NCBI GenBank assembly: GCA_029338835.1
Contig: JAQYBD010000057.1
Location: 1 to 43,953 of the forward strand
Direction: 5' to 3'
DNA length: 43,953 nucleotides
From: Selenomonadaceae bacterium
Lineage (GTDB): Bacteria > Bacillota > Negativicutes > Selenomonadales > Selenomonadaceae
Positions 34,401 through 42,717 of the stretch are shown here, piece by piece (within the stretch, counting starts at the first letter, position 1; each line of letters starts with the position of its first letter). Both the position numbers and the translations under genes were made by a program. The notes under the pieces are model-generated. The model did not search any database. It worked only from the letters and a program-made list of their open reading frames with translations, and was not told the DNA's origin.

Positions 34401-35960
34401 TTACTTAGCCATATCTGCAGCGACCGTTTCACTGGAAACCGGCTCGACAGAGCTGCTGCCCTTGTCAGCAGCCTGTTGTACTGCCGTATTGTCCTGTGCC
34501 GCTGCCTGTGCCGTTTCCGTCTGCTTCGTTTCTTTCGCCGACTGTCTCTTCTGCTGCTCAATCTGTGCCATCTCGAAGACAGCGTCTTCGTTCAATGCTG
34601 CATCCTTGCGTGCCTGCGGAGCCGTCCTGCCTGCCTCTTCCGCTGCCGTATACTTCACGACATCAAGATCAACGGGGATGCCCATGGCTTTGTCAAGGGA
34701 TGCCTTGCTCGTATTGTAGTTATAGAGGGCCGTATAGTAGTTCGTGCGAGCCGTCGTGAGCTTTTCCTCGGCATCCATGACATCGAGGTTCGTACCGACG
34801 CCGGCGCTGTAGCGGACCTGCGCGATCTTGTAATCCTCTTCCGCACGCGTGACAGCCACTGACGTCGTCTGGATGTTCTTCTCAGCAGCCTGCAGGCCAA
34901 GGTAAGCGGTACGCACCTCGAGACGGATCTGATCGTCCGTCTGTGCCGAAGCTTCCTGTGCTTTCAGGAGTGCCATATTGGCCGAATTGACGCTGGCCTG
35001 GGTTACGCCATTGTCAAAGATATCCCAGGATGCGTTAACGCCGGCAGTCCAGGCATCGGTCTGGTCATTCTTGAATTCTTTGTCACTGGCAATGGATTTT
35101 GTCGCCACTGCATTGACCGTCGGCTGATAGCCGGCTTTCGCGGTCTGCACGGCAGCTTCTGCTCTCTTGATCGCATAGCGTGCTGCCGCACCATCTGCAC
35201 GATTCTGGAGCGCATAGGCTGTGCAGTCGTCCTGGCTCAGATTGTACTGCGTGTACTTGAGCTGATCACGGATATCGAGAACGGTATCCGTAGGCAGCCC
35301 GATGACATTGTTGAGCGTCGAGACGGCGATATCGTAATTGTTTTGTGCTGTCACCAGGGACTGCTGCGCATTGGCCAGCTGTACCTGCGAGGCCAGCACA
35401 TCAGATTTCGCCACCGTACCCACGCGATACTGTGCATTGACATTGTCGAGATGTTCCTGGAGCGTTGTCACGGCATCCTGCTGTACATCGATGAGGTTGC
35501 GGCACTGCAGGATCTGATAGTAATCGGACGTTGCCTGCAGGCGGATGGCCTGTTTCGTTTCTTCAAGAGCCAGATCCGAAGCATTGAGACCATAGCGGGC
35601 CTGCTTGATCTGACCTTTGACCGAAGCATTATAGAGCGGCATGCCTACTTGTGCCGTATTGCTGAACTGATTGCCATCCTGTTTTTCATACGTATCACCG
35701 CCGATGCGATCAGCCGATGTCGTCCATGTCAGCTTCGGCCCCATCGAGCGGCGCGCTTCCGAAAGGCTCCATTTCGCCATATCGACATCCGTCAGTGCCT
35801 GGCGGATCGTGCGATTGTTTTCCAGTGCCATCTGCACACTGTCATGCAGATCGAGCTGTACGGTATCAGCCGCAAAGACCGTACCCGAAGCCATCATAGT
35901 CATGAGTCCGGTCGTGATGAGAGTCGTCAGTTGTTTATAGAAGCGGTTTTTCTTATTCAA
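34401..35960 (-). CDS. tolC: TolC-family outer-membrane channel protein
   Basis: A 519-aa TolC-family protein with a signal peptide (cleavage near VFAADT) and two repeated alpha-helical OEP halves. Typical stretches are SVQMALENNRTIRQALTDVDMAKWSLSEARR, ALEETKQAIRLQATSDYYQ and RLEVRTAYLGLQAAEKNIQTT. An unusual tail of about 90 residues rich in Gln, Ala, Thr and Lys extends beyond the core. TTG at 35960 has GAGGAGG 8 bases upstream; ATG at 35990 contains that site. TolC forms the outer channel of export pumps, but no pump gene lies beside it. The neighbours are mlaD and tamB. Confidence 0.9.
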   Translation of the reverse strand: MNKKNRFYKQLTTLITTGLMTMMASGTVFAADTVQLDLHDSVQMALENNRTIRQALTDVDMAKWSLSEARRSMGPKLTWTTSADRIGGDTYEKQDGNQFSNTAQVGMPLYNASVKGQIKQARYGLNASDLALEETKQAIRLQATSDYYQILQCRNLIDVQQDAVTTLQEHLDNVNAQYRVGTVAKSDVLASQVQLANAQQSLVTAQNNYDIAVSTLNNVIGLPTDTVLDIRDQLKYTQYNLSQDDCTAYALQNRADGAAARYAIKRAEAAVQTAKAGYQPTVNAVATKSIASDKEFKNDQTDAWTAGVNASWDIFDNGVTQASVNSANMALLKAQEASAQTDDQIRLEVRTAYLGLQAAEKNIQTTSVAVTRAEEDYKIAQVRYSAGVGTNLDVMDAEEKLTTARTNYYTALYNYNTSKASLDKAMGIPVDLDVVKYTAAEEAGRTAPQARKDAALNEDAVFEMAQIEQQKRQSAKETKQTETAQAAAQDNTAVQQAADKGSSSVEPVSSETVAADMAK

Positions 35961-36014
35961 GGTCAATTCCTCCTCAAAGAAATGTAACATCTCTTTCTTA
36001 AAGCTCCATTACGA

Positions 36015-36043
36015 AGATACAAGCAAATGATCGTATCTGTCAA
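36015..36043 (-). promoter_or_regulatory. Candidate promoter for the TolC-family gene
   Basis: On the minus strand TTGACA (36043-36038) and GTATCT (36020-36015) are separated by 17 bases. The -35 box is perfect and overlaps the mlaD stop codon. The -10 box matches four of six bases, so strength is uncertain. Confidence 0.5.
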
Positions 36044-37326
36044 AACGTCTGGCGAATCCCCAGATAGGCCGTCCGTTTGTCGCTGTCGTTGACATCATTC
36101 CACTGGCCCATGAGCCAGGTCCCCGCATCATTGAGTTCATACTGAGCCCGGAGCCGCAGGGAAGGGTCATCAAAGTCATAGGCATCTGCTGAGAATTGGA
36201 ACCGCGTGCCGGCATAGGCATCGAGTCCCACACCGGGATCCCCGTTGATGACACCGCCGCGCACACCAAAATGCGCACCTCGACGGCCGACCTGCAGATT
36301 CCCGCGATTGCCTTCTCCTATATCGTCAAGCCCCAGGCTCAGGTAATTCCCTGTCTCAGGGCCAATATCCACATTGAAATCCGTCTGCCAGTCATCCTTT
36401 GCACCACTATAAAGGATGTCAGCTGCAGGCTTCACCTTGATGGTTTCGAGCTTGCCCATCATATCTCCTGCCTTATCGGACATCTTTCGCGCATTCCGGA
36501 TGGTCTCTTTGAGATCCGCGGCCGTCTGCGGATCACCGGCCACAGAGTCCAGATTCTCCGCCATATGTGCAATACGGTCACTGGTATCCTTGATATTCGC
36601 GAGGGTCAGGCGCAGATTTTCCGCCGTCTGCGGATCCGCCCCCACCGTGGACAGATTCGTCATCATGGCTTCGACCTGACGCATCGTGCGATCCATGCTC
36701 GCCGTTGCCCGATTGAGGTTCGTCAGCATCTGGCCGATATTGCCCTGGTTGTTCACCATCGTCTGCTCCATGGCCGCGACGAGTCCATCGAGATGCGCCG
36801 TCATCTCACGGATATTGACCGCCATCTGCAGGAAATTCTGCTGGAAATCCGGATTGCCCATGACCTGATTCATCGAATCAAGCAAGGCCTGCACCTGGTC
36901 CAGGACCCCGCCAGCTTTTGCCATCAGGGAGTCCAGGCCTTCTTCTTCCTGACCGATCAGGTAATCGCCATCTCCCAGGTAAATGCCCTGGTCTTTGGCC
37001 GGCAGGATGTTGACAAATTTATCACCCATGACGCCCGAAGAGCCGATTGTCACCTGAGAGCCTTTCGGGATCTTGGCATTCCCCTGGATGTCCATCGTAA
37101 CGGTAACACCGCCGCCCTCGTTGCGGATACTCTTGACCTTGCCCACCGGCACACCGGAGAGGCGCACCACGGACTGCGGCTCCACGCCAATCACTTGCTT
37201 GAACCCGGCATAGAGGGTATATCCTTTCTCTCCGGAGAAGGAAACCCCGCTCAAAAGTGCCGCCACTGCTGCAAAGAGCAGGATTCCGATCAGCGTGAAA
37301 GCGCCGACCTTTGCCTCTGTCGTCAT
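36040..37326 (-). CDS. mlaD: MCE-domain lipid transporter MlaD, long form with C-terminal barrel
   Basis: A 428-aa MlaD, much longer than the roughly 180-aa E. coli protein. An N-terminal membrane anchor (about 9-29) leads to the MCE domain (about 35-115: YTLYAGFKQVIGVEPQSVVRLSGV). A long helical region follows (about 140-300, with repeated NLRLTLANIKDTSDRIAHMAENL units). The last 125 residues are strand-rich and aromatic (FQFSADAYDFDDPSLRLRAQYEL, then WLMGQWNDVN) and end in phenylalanine. This fits the long MlaD described in Veillonella, modelled as an inner-to-outer membrane bridge. No MlaA or MlaC gene is present. Confidence 0.92.
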   Translation of the reverse strand: MTTEAKVGAFTLIGILLFAAVAALLSGVSFSGEKGYTLYAGFKQVIGVEPQSVVRLSGVPVGKVKSIRNEGGGVTVTMDIQGNAKIPKGSQVTIGSSGVMGDKFVNILPAKDQGIYLGDGDYLIGQEEEGLDSLMAKAGGVLDQVQALLDSMNQVMGNPDFQQNFLQMAVNIREMTAHLDGLVAAMEQTMVNNQGNIGQMLTNLNRATASMDRTMRQVEAMMTNLSTVGADPQTAENLRLTLANIKDTSDRIAHMAENLDSVAGDPQTAADLKETIRNARKMSDKAGDMMGKLETIKVKPAADILYSGAKDDWQTDFNVDIGPETGNYLSLGLDDIGEGNRGNLQVGRRGAHFGVRGGVINGDPGVGLDAYAGTRFQFSADAYDFDDPSLRLRAQYELNDAGTWLMGQWNDVNDSDKRTAYLGIRQTF

Positions 37327-37344
37327 GAACTCTTTCCTCCTTAC

Positions 37345-38079
37345 TCATTTGACTGTGCGCAGCGTATGGAAGAATGCTTGTACTCGCACATCCTGTATCT
37401 GCTTGAACCGCTCAACTGTATCGACAGCGACCAGTTCTCCTTCGTAAATCATCGCAATCCGGTCAGAGATCCGGCAGGCGCTGGCCATGTCATGCGTGAC
37501 CACGACACTCGTCACCGCAAGTGCCTGCTGAGTACTCACGATGAGTTCGTCTATTTTTTCCGTCATGAGCGGATCCAGGCCGGAACTCGGCTCATCATAA
37601 AAGATGACAGACGGCTCCACCGCAATGGCGCGCGCCAAGCCCACACGCTTCTTCATACCGCCGGAAAGCTCATTGGGCATCATATCCTCAACACCGTCCA
37701 GGCCGACGAGATGCAGCTTATCTTTAACGATGGCTCGGATGTCCTCATCGCTGAGCTTCGTGTGTTCACGCAGGCCAAACGCTACATTCTCTCCCACAGT
37801 CATCGAATCGAACAGGGCAGAATACTGGAATACCATGCCCATGTGGAGACGGACCTTATTGAGTCCAGCTTCGTCCATTGGCACGATGTCCACGCCGTCG
37901 ACCAGGATCTTGCCGCTCGTCGGCTTGATGAGGCCGATGAGGAGACGCAGGAGCGTACTCTTGCCCGAACCGGAACCGCCGATGATGGCCAGTGTCTCAC
38001 CATCCTTGATGGTCAGATTGATATGCTTCAGTGCCTCTTTATCATCAAAGCGCTTGCATACATCGATGAGTTCTATCAT
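37345..38079 (-). CDS. mlaF: Phospholipid ABC transporter ATP-binding protein MlaF
   Basis: A 244-aa ABC ATPase that works with MlaE and MlaD. Walker A IGGSGSGKSTLL, signature LSGGMKKRVGLARA, Walker B VIFYDEPSSGLDPL and the switch histidine VVTHDMASACRIS are visible. The signature LSGGMKKR and the DEPSSGLDP block are typical of Mce/Mla ATPases. It lies 18 bases before mlaD and 13 after mlaE, so the three form one operon. Confidence 0.95.
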   Translation of the reverse strand: MIELIDVCKRFDDKEALKHINLTIKDGETLAIIGGSGSGKSTLLRLLIGLIKPTSGKILVDGVDIVPMDEAGLNKVRLHMGMVFQYSALFDSMTVGENVAFGLREHTKLSDEDIRAIVKDKLHLVGLDGVEDMMPNELSGGMKKRVGLARAIAVEPSVIFYDEPSSGLDPLMTEKIDELIVSTQQALAVTSVVVTHDMASACRISDRIAMIYEGELVAVDTVERFKQIQDVRVQAFFHTLRTVK

Positions 38080-38092
38080 AAGCTGCCCCCGA

Positions 38093-38863
38093 TCAATACA
38101 GGAAGAATGTCAGCACGGCATTGAGGATAAAGATGACGATGATGGAAGAGACGACGGTCTTGGTCGTCGCCCGTCCCACGCCCTCTGCACCATCCGGGCA
38201 ATGCAGGCCGTAATAACAGCCCAGGACAGCAATGACATTGCCAAAGAACACTGCCTTGATGACACCGCCGGTCAAGTCAAACAACTCCACAAAAACATGG
38301 ATGGAATTCATGTATGCATAGGAACTGATGCCTTCGTAATAAACGGCAATCAGCCAGCCGCCAAAGACACCGATGACATCGCCAAAGACCGTCAAGAGCG
38401 GCACGACTATCATGCAGGCCAGCATGCGGGGCACGAGCAGATAATCGATAGGGCTCACGGCCATGACGCGCAGGGCATCGATCTGCTCCGTGACCTTCAT
38501 CGTCGAGATCTCTGCCGTGATGGCGGCTCCCACACGGCCGGCACAGACAACAGCCACCAGGACAGGTCCTAATTCGCGGCCAATCGCGATGGAAATGATG
38601 CCGCCCACGGTCCCCTGTGCGCCGAAACGGATGAGGACATCTGCCGTTTGCAGTGTGAATACCACACCGGTAAAGAGCAGCGTAAGGCTCACGATCAGCA
38701 GGGAATCCACCCCCAGATGCGACATCTGGTTCAGGATATGGCGCATGCGGGGCTTATGCCGCAAAGCCCGCATCGTTTCCCCGTAAAGCATGACAATCGT
38801 GCCGATCTCTTCCAGCCTGCGAAGAACAAATGAACCGATTGCATCCAGGATTCTCAGCAGCAT
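38093..38863 (-). CDS. mlaE: Phospholipid ABC transporter permease MlaE
   Basis: A 256-aa permease of the MlaE/YrbE family with about five or six hydrophobic segments. Characteristic blocks are GVVFTLQTADVLIRFGAQGTVGGI, IGRELGPVLVAVVCAGRVGAAITAEIS and the conserved ISTMKVTEQIDALRVMAVSP. It handles glycerophospholipids in the inner membrane with MlaF and MlaD. It is the first gene of the leftward mla block, with a promoter and a palindrome at 38900-38941 and AAGGAGG before ATG. Confidence 0.95.
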   Translation of the reverse strand: MLLRILDAIGSFVLRRLEEIGTIVMLYGETMRALRHKPRMRHILNQMSHLGVDSLLIVSLTLLFTGVVFTLQTADVLIRFGAQGTVGGIISIAIGRELGPVLVAVVCAGRVGAAITAEISTMKVTEQIDALRVMAVSPIDYLLVPRMLACMIVVPLLTVFGDVIGVFGGWLIAVYYEGISSYAYMNSIHVFVELFDLTGGVIKAVFFGNVIAVLGCYYGLHCPDGAEGVGRATTKTVVSSIIVIFILNAVLTFFLY

Positions 38864-38899
38864 TCCCTGCCCTCCTTTCTATACTCTCCCATAATCATG

Positions 38900-38928
38900 A
38901 TTTTAGCAAGCAAATAGCAATTAGTAAA
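38900..38928 (-). promoter_or_regulatory. Sigma-70-type promoter for mlaE-mlaF-mlaD
   Basis: On the minus strand TTTACT (38928-38923) and TAAAAT (38905-38900) are separated by 17 bases. The -35 box lies inside the palindrome at 38922-38941. It is about 40 bases upstream of the mlaE start. Confidence 0.65.
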
Positions 38929-38941
38929 GATAAGTTTACTA
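38922..38941. promoter_or_regulatory. Palindromic operator candidate in the mlaE–rnhA gap
   Basis: TAGTAAA (38922-38928) and TTTACTA (38935-38941) are a perfect 7-bp inverted repeat with a 6-base spacer. It covers the -35 box of the mla promoter, a position where a bound repressor would block transcription. The protein that binds it cannot be named from the sequence. Confidence 0.5.
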
Positions 38942-38985
38942 TTTTTACAGGGAAATTTCAACTTCTTTTCCAGGCAAGAAAGCCT

Positions 38986-38991
38986 TATAAT
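38986..38991 (+). promoter_or_regulatory. Probable -10 box for the ribonuclease H gene
   Basis: A perfect TATAAT lies about 30 bases upstream of the ATG at 39021, followed by AAAGGAG as the ribosome site. No convincing -35 box lies 16-18 bases upstream, so the promoter may be weak. Confidence 0.45.
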
Positions 38992-39020
38992 AGGGACAAA
39001 CACAGCAAAAGGAGAATATC

Positions 39021-39716
39021 ATGACCAAGAAAATCTACGCCGTGCGCGTCGGCCGTACCACCGGAGTCTTCAACAGCTGGGCGGAATGCAGGAAGCAGGT
39101 GGACGGCTTCCCCGCGGCCCGCTATAAAAGCTTTACGGATCTTGCCGAAGCCCTGCAATGGCTGAATGGCACGGCAGCCCCGCGGCGCGTACCGGCAGCC
39201 AGTACCAGGAAAAGCCCCCGCCCGGCACAGGCCAACAACCAGCAAGGAGCGTTACGCCCCGACAGCGAGCAGGACTTCGTCATCTACACCGATGGCTCCT
39301 GCCTGCGCAACCCCAACGGCCCCGGCGGCTGGGCAGCTGTCATCCGCGAAGTACAGACCGGGAAGATAACGGAGCTTACCGGCGGCGACTCGAGTACCAC
39401 CAATAACCGCATGGAACTTTCCGCTGCCATCGCGGCCCTGTCCTTCCCGGAAAACTCTGCCAGGATTGCCCTCTATACGGACAGCCAGTATCTCAAGAAC
39501 GGCTTCACGCGCCACTGGCTCGCCGCCTGGAAAAAGCGCGGCTGGAAAAAGGCCGACGGCCAGCCCGTCCTCAACCAAGACCTCTGGGAACAACTCGATG
39601 CGAGCTACGCCACCCACGACGTAACCTTCCACTGGGTCAAAGGGCATGTCGGCGTGGAACTCAATGAGCGCTGCGACCGGCTTGCCAAGCGCGAAGCAAT
39701 GAAATTTGCACACTGA
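39021..39716 (+). CDS. rnhA: Ribonuclease HI with N-terminal hybrid-binding domain
   Basis: Cleaves RNA in RNA-DNA hybrids. A 231-aa protein with an N-terminal viroplasmin-like hybrid-binding domain (about 3-48: KIYAVRVGRTTGVFNSW, then YKSFTDLAEALQWLNG). A basic linker leads to the catalytic RNase H domain (about 90-230). The acidic residues are visible in IYTDGSCL, NNRMELSAA, LYTDSQYLKNG and NERCDRLAK. The two-domain form is common in Firmicutes. AAAGGAG lies 9 bases before ATG. It is convergent with ubiX, whose stop lies 12 bases away, and no terminator is visible between them. Confidence 0.95.
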   Translation: MTKKIYAVRVGRTTGVFNSWAECRKQVDGFPAARYKSFTDLAEALQWLNGTAAPRRVPAASTRKSPRPAQANNQQGALRPDSEQDFVIYTDGSCLRNPNGPGGWAAVIREVQTGKITELTGGDSSTTNNRMELSAAIAALSFPENSARIALYTDSQYLKNGFTRHWLAAWKKRGWKKADGQPVLNQDLWEQLDASYATHDVTFHWVKGHVGVELNERCDRLAKREAMKFAH

Positions 39717-39727
39717 CCACTCCGGGG

Positions 39728-40282
39728 TCATCCCTGCCAACGTGCAAATAGTTCGGTCTCTATCCCCAATTGATCACAGATCTTGCCTACGAGCATGTCG
39801 ATGAGTTCATCCATGCTCTGCGGCCGATGATAGAACCCAGGGCAGGCAGGAATGATGCGCACCCCGGTCTGAGCCAGTTTCAAGAGGTTCTCCAGATGGA
39901 TGGCATGCATCGGCGTTTCACGCGGCACCAGCAATAAGGGGCGCCCCTCTTTCATCGCCACATCGGCGGCACGGGTCAGAAGATTATCCGTGATGCCGTG
40001 TGCCAGGCAGCCGGCTGTATGCATGGAACAGGGCAGGACGACCATGGACTGCATGCGGAAGGAGCCGCTGGCAATCGCAGCGCCGACATCATGATTGTCA
40101 TAAAGCACATCAACGCGCTGGGCAAACGCCTCACGGCTCACCTGGCATTCATAAGCCAGGACCTGCCAGCCGCTGTCCGTCACGACGGCATGGATCTCAT
40201 GCCCCGCCTGCCGGAGTACGTCAATGAGCCGCAACGCATAAATACTGCCGCTCGCTCCTGTGATGCCAACTACAATTTTCAT
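39728..40282 (-). CDS. ubiX: Flavin prenyltransferase (UbiX/Pad1 family)
   Basis: A 184-aa flavoprotein that makes prenylated FMN, the cofactor of UbiD-type decarboxylases. Typical blocks are MKIVVGITGASGSIYALRLIDVL at the N-terminus, VVLPCSMHTAGCLAHGITDNLLTRAADV and LLVPRETPMHAIHLENLLKL. ATG at 40282 has GGAGG 5 bases upstream. A far longer in-frame reading extends through the serS terminator and into serS and is not credible. No ubiD lies in the window. Confidence 0.93.
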   Translation of the reverse strand: MKIVVGITGASGSIYALRLIDVLRQAGHEIHAVVTDSGWQVLAYECQVSREAFAQRVDVLYDNHDVGAAIASGSFRMQSMVVLPCSMHTAGCLAHGITDNLLTRAADVAMKEGRPLLLVPRETPMHAIHLENLLKLAQTGVRIIPACPGFYHRPQSMDELIDMLVGKICDQLGIETELFARWQG

Positions 40283-40300
40283 AGGAACCTCCCTCCTGTC

Positions 40301-40330
40301 AAAAAAGCCTCCCCGCACTTGCAGGGAGGC
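40301..40330 (-). terminator. Terminator after serS
   Basis: GCCTCCC (40307-40313) pairs with GGGAGGC (40324-40330). On the minus strand the stem is followed by TTTTTT. It lies about 15 bases past the serS stop and 19 bases before ubiX. Confidence 0.8.
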
Positions 40331-40343
40331 TTTTCGCATACCA

Positions 40344-41624
40344 TTATTCCGGTTTCCTGATGACTTCCACACCACCCATGTACGGCACAAGGACCTTCGG
40401 GACAATGACCGAGCCATCCTCCTGCTGGTAATTCTCCAGGATGGCAGCCACGGTGCGGCCGACGGCCAGGCCAGAACCATTGAGCGTATGAACAAATTCC
40501 GGCTTGCTCTTGGCATCACGGCGGAATTTGATATTGGCGCGACGCGCCTGGTAATCCGTGCAGTTCGAACACGAAGAAATCTCGCGATACTTGTTCTGTG
40601 CCGGGAACCAGACCTCAAGGTCATACGTCGTAGCCGACGTGAAGCTCATATCGCCCGTACAGAGCTTGACGACATGATAGGGGAGTTCCAGGAGACGCAG
40701 GACATCCTCCGCCGCATCGACCATCGTATCGAGTTCATGCCAGCTGGTTTCCGGCTTGACGAATTTGATGAGTTCAACCTTGTTGAACTGATGCTGGCGT
40801 ATAAGGCCGCGCGTATCACGGCCGGCACTGCCTGCCTCAGCACGGAAGCATGCAGTATAGCAGCTATAGTACTCCGGCAGCTTATTGCCGTCGAGGATCT
40901 CATCACGATGGTAATTCGTCGTCGGGACCTCTGCCGTCGGTACGAGGTAATAGTCAAGACCCTCCAGCTTGAACATATCATCGGCGAACTTCGGCAGCTG
41001 GCCCGTACCCGTCATGCTGTCCTTGTTCGCGATATACGGCGCGAGCATCTCCGTATAGCCATGCTTATTGGCATGAAGATCCATCATGAAATTGATGCAG
41101 GCGCGTTCCAGGCGGGCACCGAGGCCTTTATAGAACGTGAAGCGCGCGCCCGTGACCTTGGCCGCGCGGTCCGCATCGAGGATATCGAGTTCCGAGCCGA
41201 GATCCCAGTGAGCTTTCGGCTCAAAATCGAAATGCTTGGGTTCGCCCCATTTACGAACTTCCGGATTCTCCGTATCATCCTTGCCGATCGGCACGTCCTC
41301 ACGCGGCATATTCGGGATATGAAGCATGATGTCGCGCAGCTGTGCCTCCACCTCTTTGAGTTCCTTGTCGAGTCCAGAAATCTTGGCGCCGACCGTGCGC
41401 ATCTCAAGGATCTTTGTCTCAGCGTCCTCTTTGTTCTTCTTCATGACGCTGATTTCTTTCGATACCGCATTGCGCTGACTCTTCAGAGCTTCCGATTCCT
41501 GCAGAAGCTCACGGCGTTTTTTCTCAAGACCCTCGAAATCATCGAGATTCAGGGGATTGCAACGATTCTTGAGCATCTGGCGAACCTCATCAAGATGTTC
41601 GCGGACAAATTTGATATCTAACAA
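40344..41624 (-). CDS. serS: Seryl-tRNA synthetase
   Basis: Charges tRNA-Ser with serine. A 426-aa class II synthetase: a long N-terminal antiparallel coiled coil (about 25-110, with [20 protein letters not shown]), then the catalytic domain with motif 2 ([26 protein letters not shown]) and motif 3 ([18 protein letters not shown]). TTG at 41624 gives the family's usual start ([10 protein letters not shown]) and has GGAG 10 bases upstream. GTG at 41633 is too close to that site. A promoter is at 41701-41729. The leader is too short for a T-box. Confidence 0.96.
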   Translation of the reverse strand: MLDIKFVREHLDEVRQMLKNRCNPLNLDDFEGLEKKRRELLQESEALKSQRNAVSKEISVMKKNKEDAETKILEMRTVGAKISGLDKELKEVEAQLRDIMLHIPNMPREDVPIGKDDTENPEVRKWGEPKHFDFEPKAHWDLGSELDILDADRAAKVTGARFTFYKGLGARLERACINFMMDLHANKHGYTEMLAPYIANKDSMTGTGQLPKFADDMFKLEGLDYYLVPTAEVPTTNYHRDEILDGNKLPEYYSCYTACFRAEAGSAGRDTRGLIRQHQFNKVELIKFVKPETSWHELDTMVDAAEDVLRLLELPYHVVKLCTGDMSFTSATTYDLEVWFPAQNKYREISSCSNCTDYQARRANIKFRRDAKSKPEFVHTLNGSGLAVGRTVAAILENYQQEDGSVIVPKVLVPYMGGVEVIRKPE

Positions 41625-41700
41625 TTCACTCACACTCCATATTCCAACGCAACGCGCAGACCCCGACAGGGGCTATGATTTCCAATTCTTCTAAAGTATC

Positions 41701-41729
41701 ATTATATCAGCTTTATCAGGCCATGACAA
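41701..41729 (-). promoter_or_regulatory. Sigma-70-type promoter for serS
   Basis: On the minus strand TTGTCA (41729-41724) and TATAAT (41706-41701) are separated by 17 bases. The -10 box is perfect and the -35 box matches five of six bases. The leader to the serS start is about 70 bases. Confidence 0.75.
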
Positions 41730-41752
41730 CCAAACAGCCACTGCTCTGCAGA

Positions 41753-41788
41753 CAAAAAGGAACAGGGCCACCCAATCAGAGACCCTGT
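41753..41788 (-). terminator. Terminator after the racemase gene
   Basis: ACAGGGCC (41762-41769) pairs with GACCCTGT (41781-41788), with one G-U pair in the RNA. On the minus strand the stem is followed by TCCTTTTTG. It lies about 50 bases past the racemase stop. Confidence 0.7.
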
Positions 41789-41835
41789 CAAAGTAAAATA
41801 TAAAAAGATATATGCCGGCGCACCGGCGCAGAGAA

Positions 41836-42561
41836 TCAATGCGAAGCAGATGTACGAGAGGGAAGATGCGACAAGACCCTGGCTCCTGCTGCTGCCACAG
41901 CACGCTCAGCCAAGACTTCCGTCGCATCGATGAAGTTGCCTTCCAGATGATACATGGAGACCGCTACAGGGACTTCCGTGCAGCCAAGCACAAAAGCCTC
42001 GCAGCCATCCGCAGCCATATCTGCCAGCGCCTTGCGCACATCCGTCGTATCAAGATCCGGATTCCCTGCCTTGACCCCATCATAGATCATGCGATGAACG
42101 GCGTCCTCCTGGGCACCGGCCGGCTGTACGACCGTTACGCCCACGCGTTCCAGTGCGCGCTGATAGATCCCCGCATGGCAAGTCCCCGCCGAAGCCAGCA
42201 GGCCCACTTTACGGTATCCCTGTTCCGCACAGAATTTTGCCGTTTCCTCAATCATGTTGATGACGGGGACTTTGAGATACGGCATCATGAGCGGCAGGAA
42301 ATAATGCGCTGTATTGCAGCCCATGATCAGGAAATCTGCGCCCTGTGCAGCCAGACGGTTAGCAGACTTCATCAATTCAGGCACCGGGCTCTCGCCCTTG
42401 CCCAGGATGGCAGCCGTACGATCCGGGATGTTCGTATTATTGTCCACGAGCATGGGGATGTGTTCCTGATCCTCACGCGCATCCGTTGCCAGGATGACTT
42501 TCTTCATGAGATCCACTGTCGCCATGGGACCCATGCCGCCGATGATACCGATTGTCTTCAT
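41836..42561 (-). CDS. Aspartate/glutamate racemase family protein
   Basis: A 241-aa cofactor-independent racemase of the aspartate/glutamate family. The N-terminal KTIGIIGGMGPMATVDL and the two catalytic cysteine motifs MGCNTAHYF and LGCTEVPVAV are in the expected places (about residues 80 and 190). The GGMGPMAT start fits aspartate racemase better than MurI, so D-aspartate supply is likely, but the substrate is not proven. ATG at 42561 has AAGGAG 8 bases upstream; GTG at 42570 is an alternative. It is divergent from a LysR gene with a shared control region. Confidence 0.85.
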   Translation of the reverse strand: MKTIGIIGGMGPMATVDLMKKVILATDAREDQEHIPMLVDNNTNIPDRTAAILGKGESPVPELMKSANRLAAQGADFLIMGCNTAHYFLPLMMPYLKVPVINMIEETAKFCAEQGYRKVGLLASAGTCHAGIYQRALERVGVTVVQPAGAQEDAVHRMIYDGVKAGNPDLDTTDVRKALADMAADGCEAFVLGCTEVPVAVSMYHLEGNFIDATEVLAERAVAAAGARVLSHLPSRTSASH

Positions 42562-42627
42562 CATGAACACTCCTTTATCTTAAGCCAGCTTCTTGCAGCT
42601 GACAGCCCTTGTATCTTTCTTGTCATC

Positions 42628-42656
42628 ATCTTATCATTCTGATATGATATAAACAA
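42628..42656 (-). promoter_or_regulatory. Candidate promoter for the racemase gene
   Basis: On the minus strand TTGTTT (42656-42651) and TAAGAT (42633-42628) are separated by 17 bases. Each box matches about four consensus positions. An inverted repeat fills the spacer, so binding of a regulator there would affect transcription directly. Confidence 0.45.
42632..42649. promoter_or_regulatory. LysR-type binding-site candidate between racemase and lysR
   Basis: TATCAT (42632-42637) and ATGATA (42644-42649) form a perfect inverted repeat with a 6-base spacer. It contains the T-N11-A pattern of LysR-type sites and lies midway between the divergent start codons, about 70 bases from each. Confidence 0.5.
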
Positions 42657-42717
42657 ATACATATAACTATATAATATTTATCGATTATTTTTATGGCAAA
42701 AAGAAAGGATTATTCAT

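Noticed and set aside
36196..38124. A 642-codon plus-strand frame over the mla genes
   Set aside because: It crosses two gene boundaries antisense to mlaD and mlaF and has no protein-like features.
40283..40624. N-terminal extension of the ubiX frame to 298 codons
   Set aside because: It would read through the serS terminator and antisense-like frame of serS; the family start and a strong ribosome site are at 40282.
41634..41835. Possible T-box riboswitch upstream of serS
   Set aside because: The leader from the promoter to the start is only about 70 bases and shows no T-box sequence or antiterminator fold; the hairpin further upstream is the racemase terminator.
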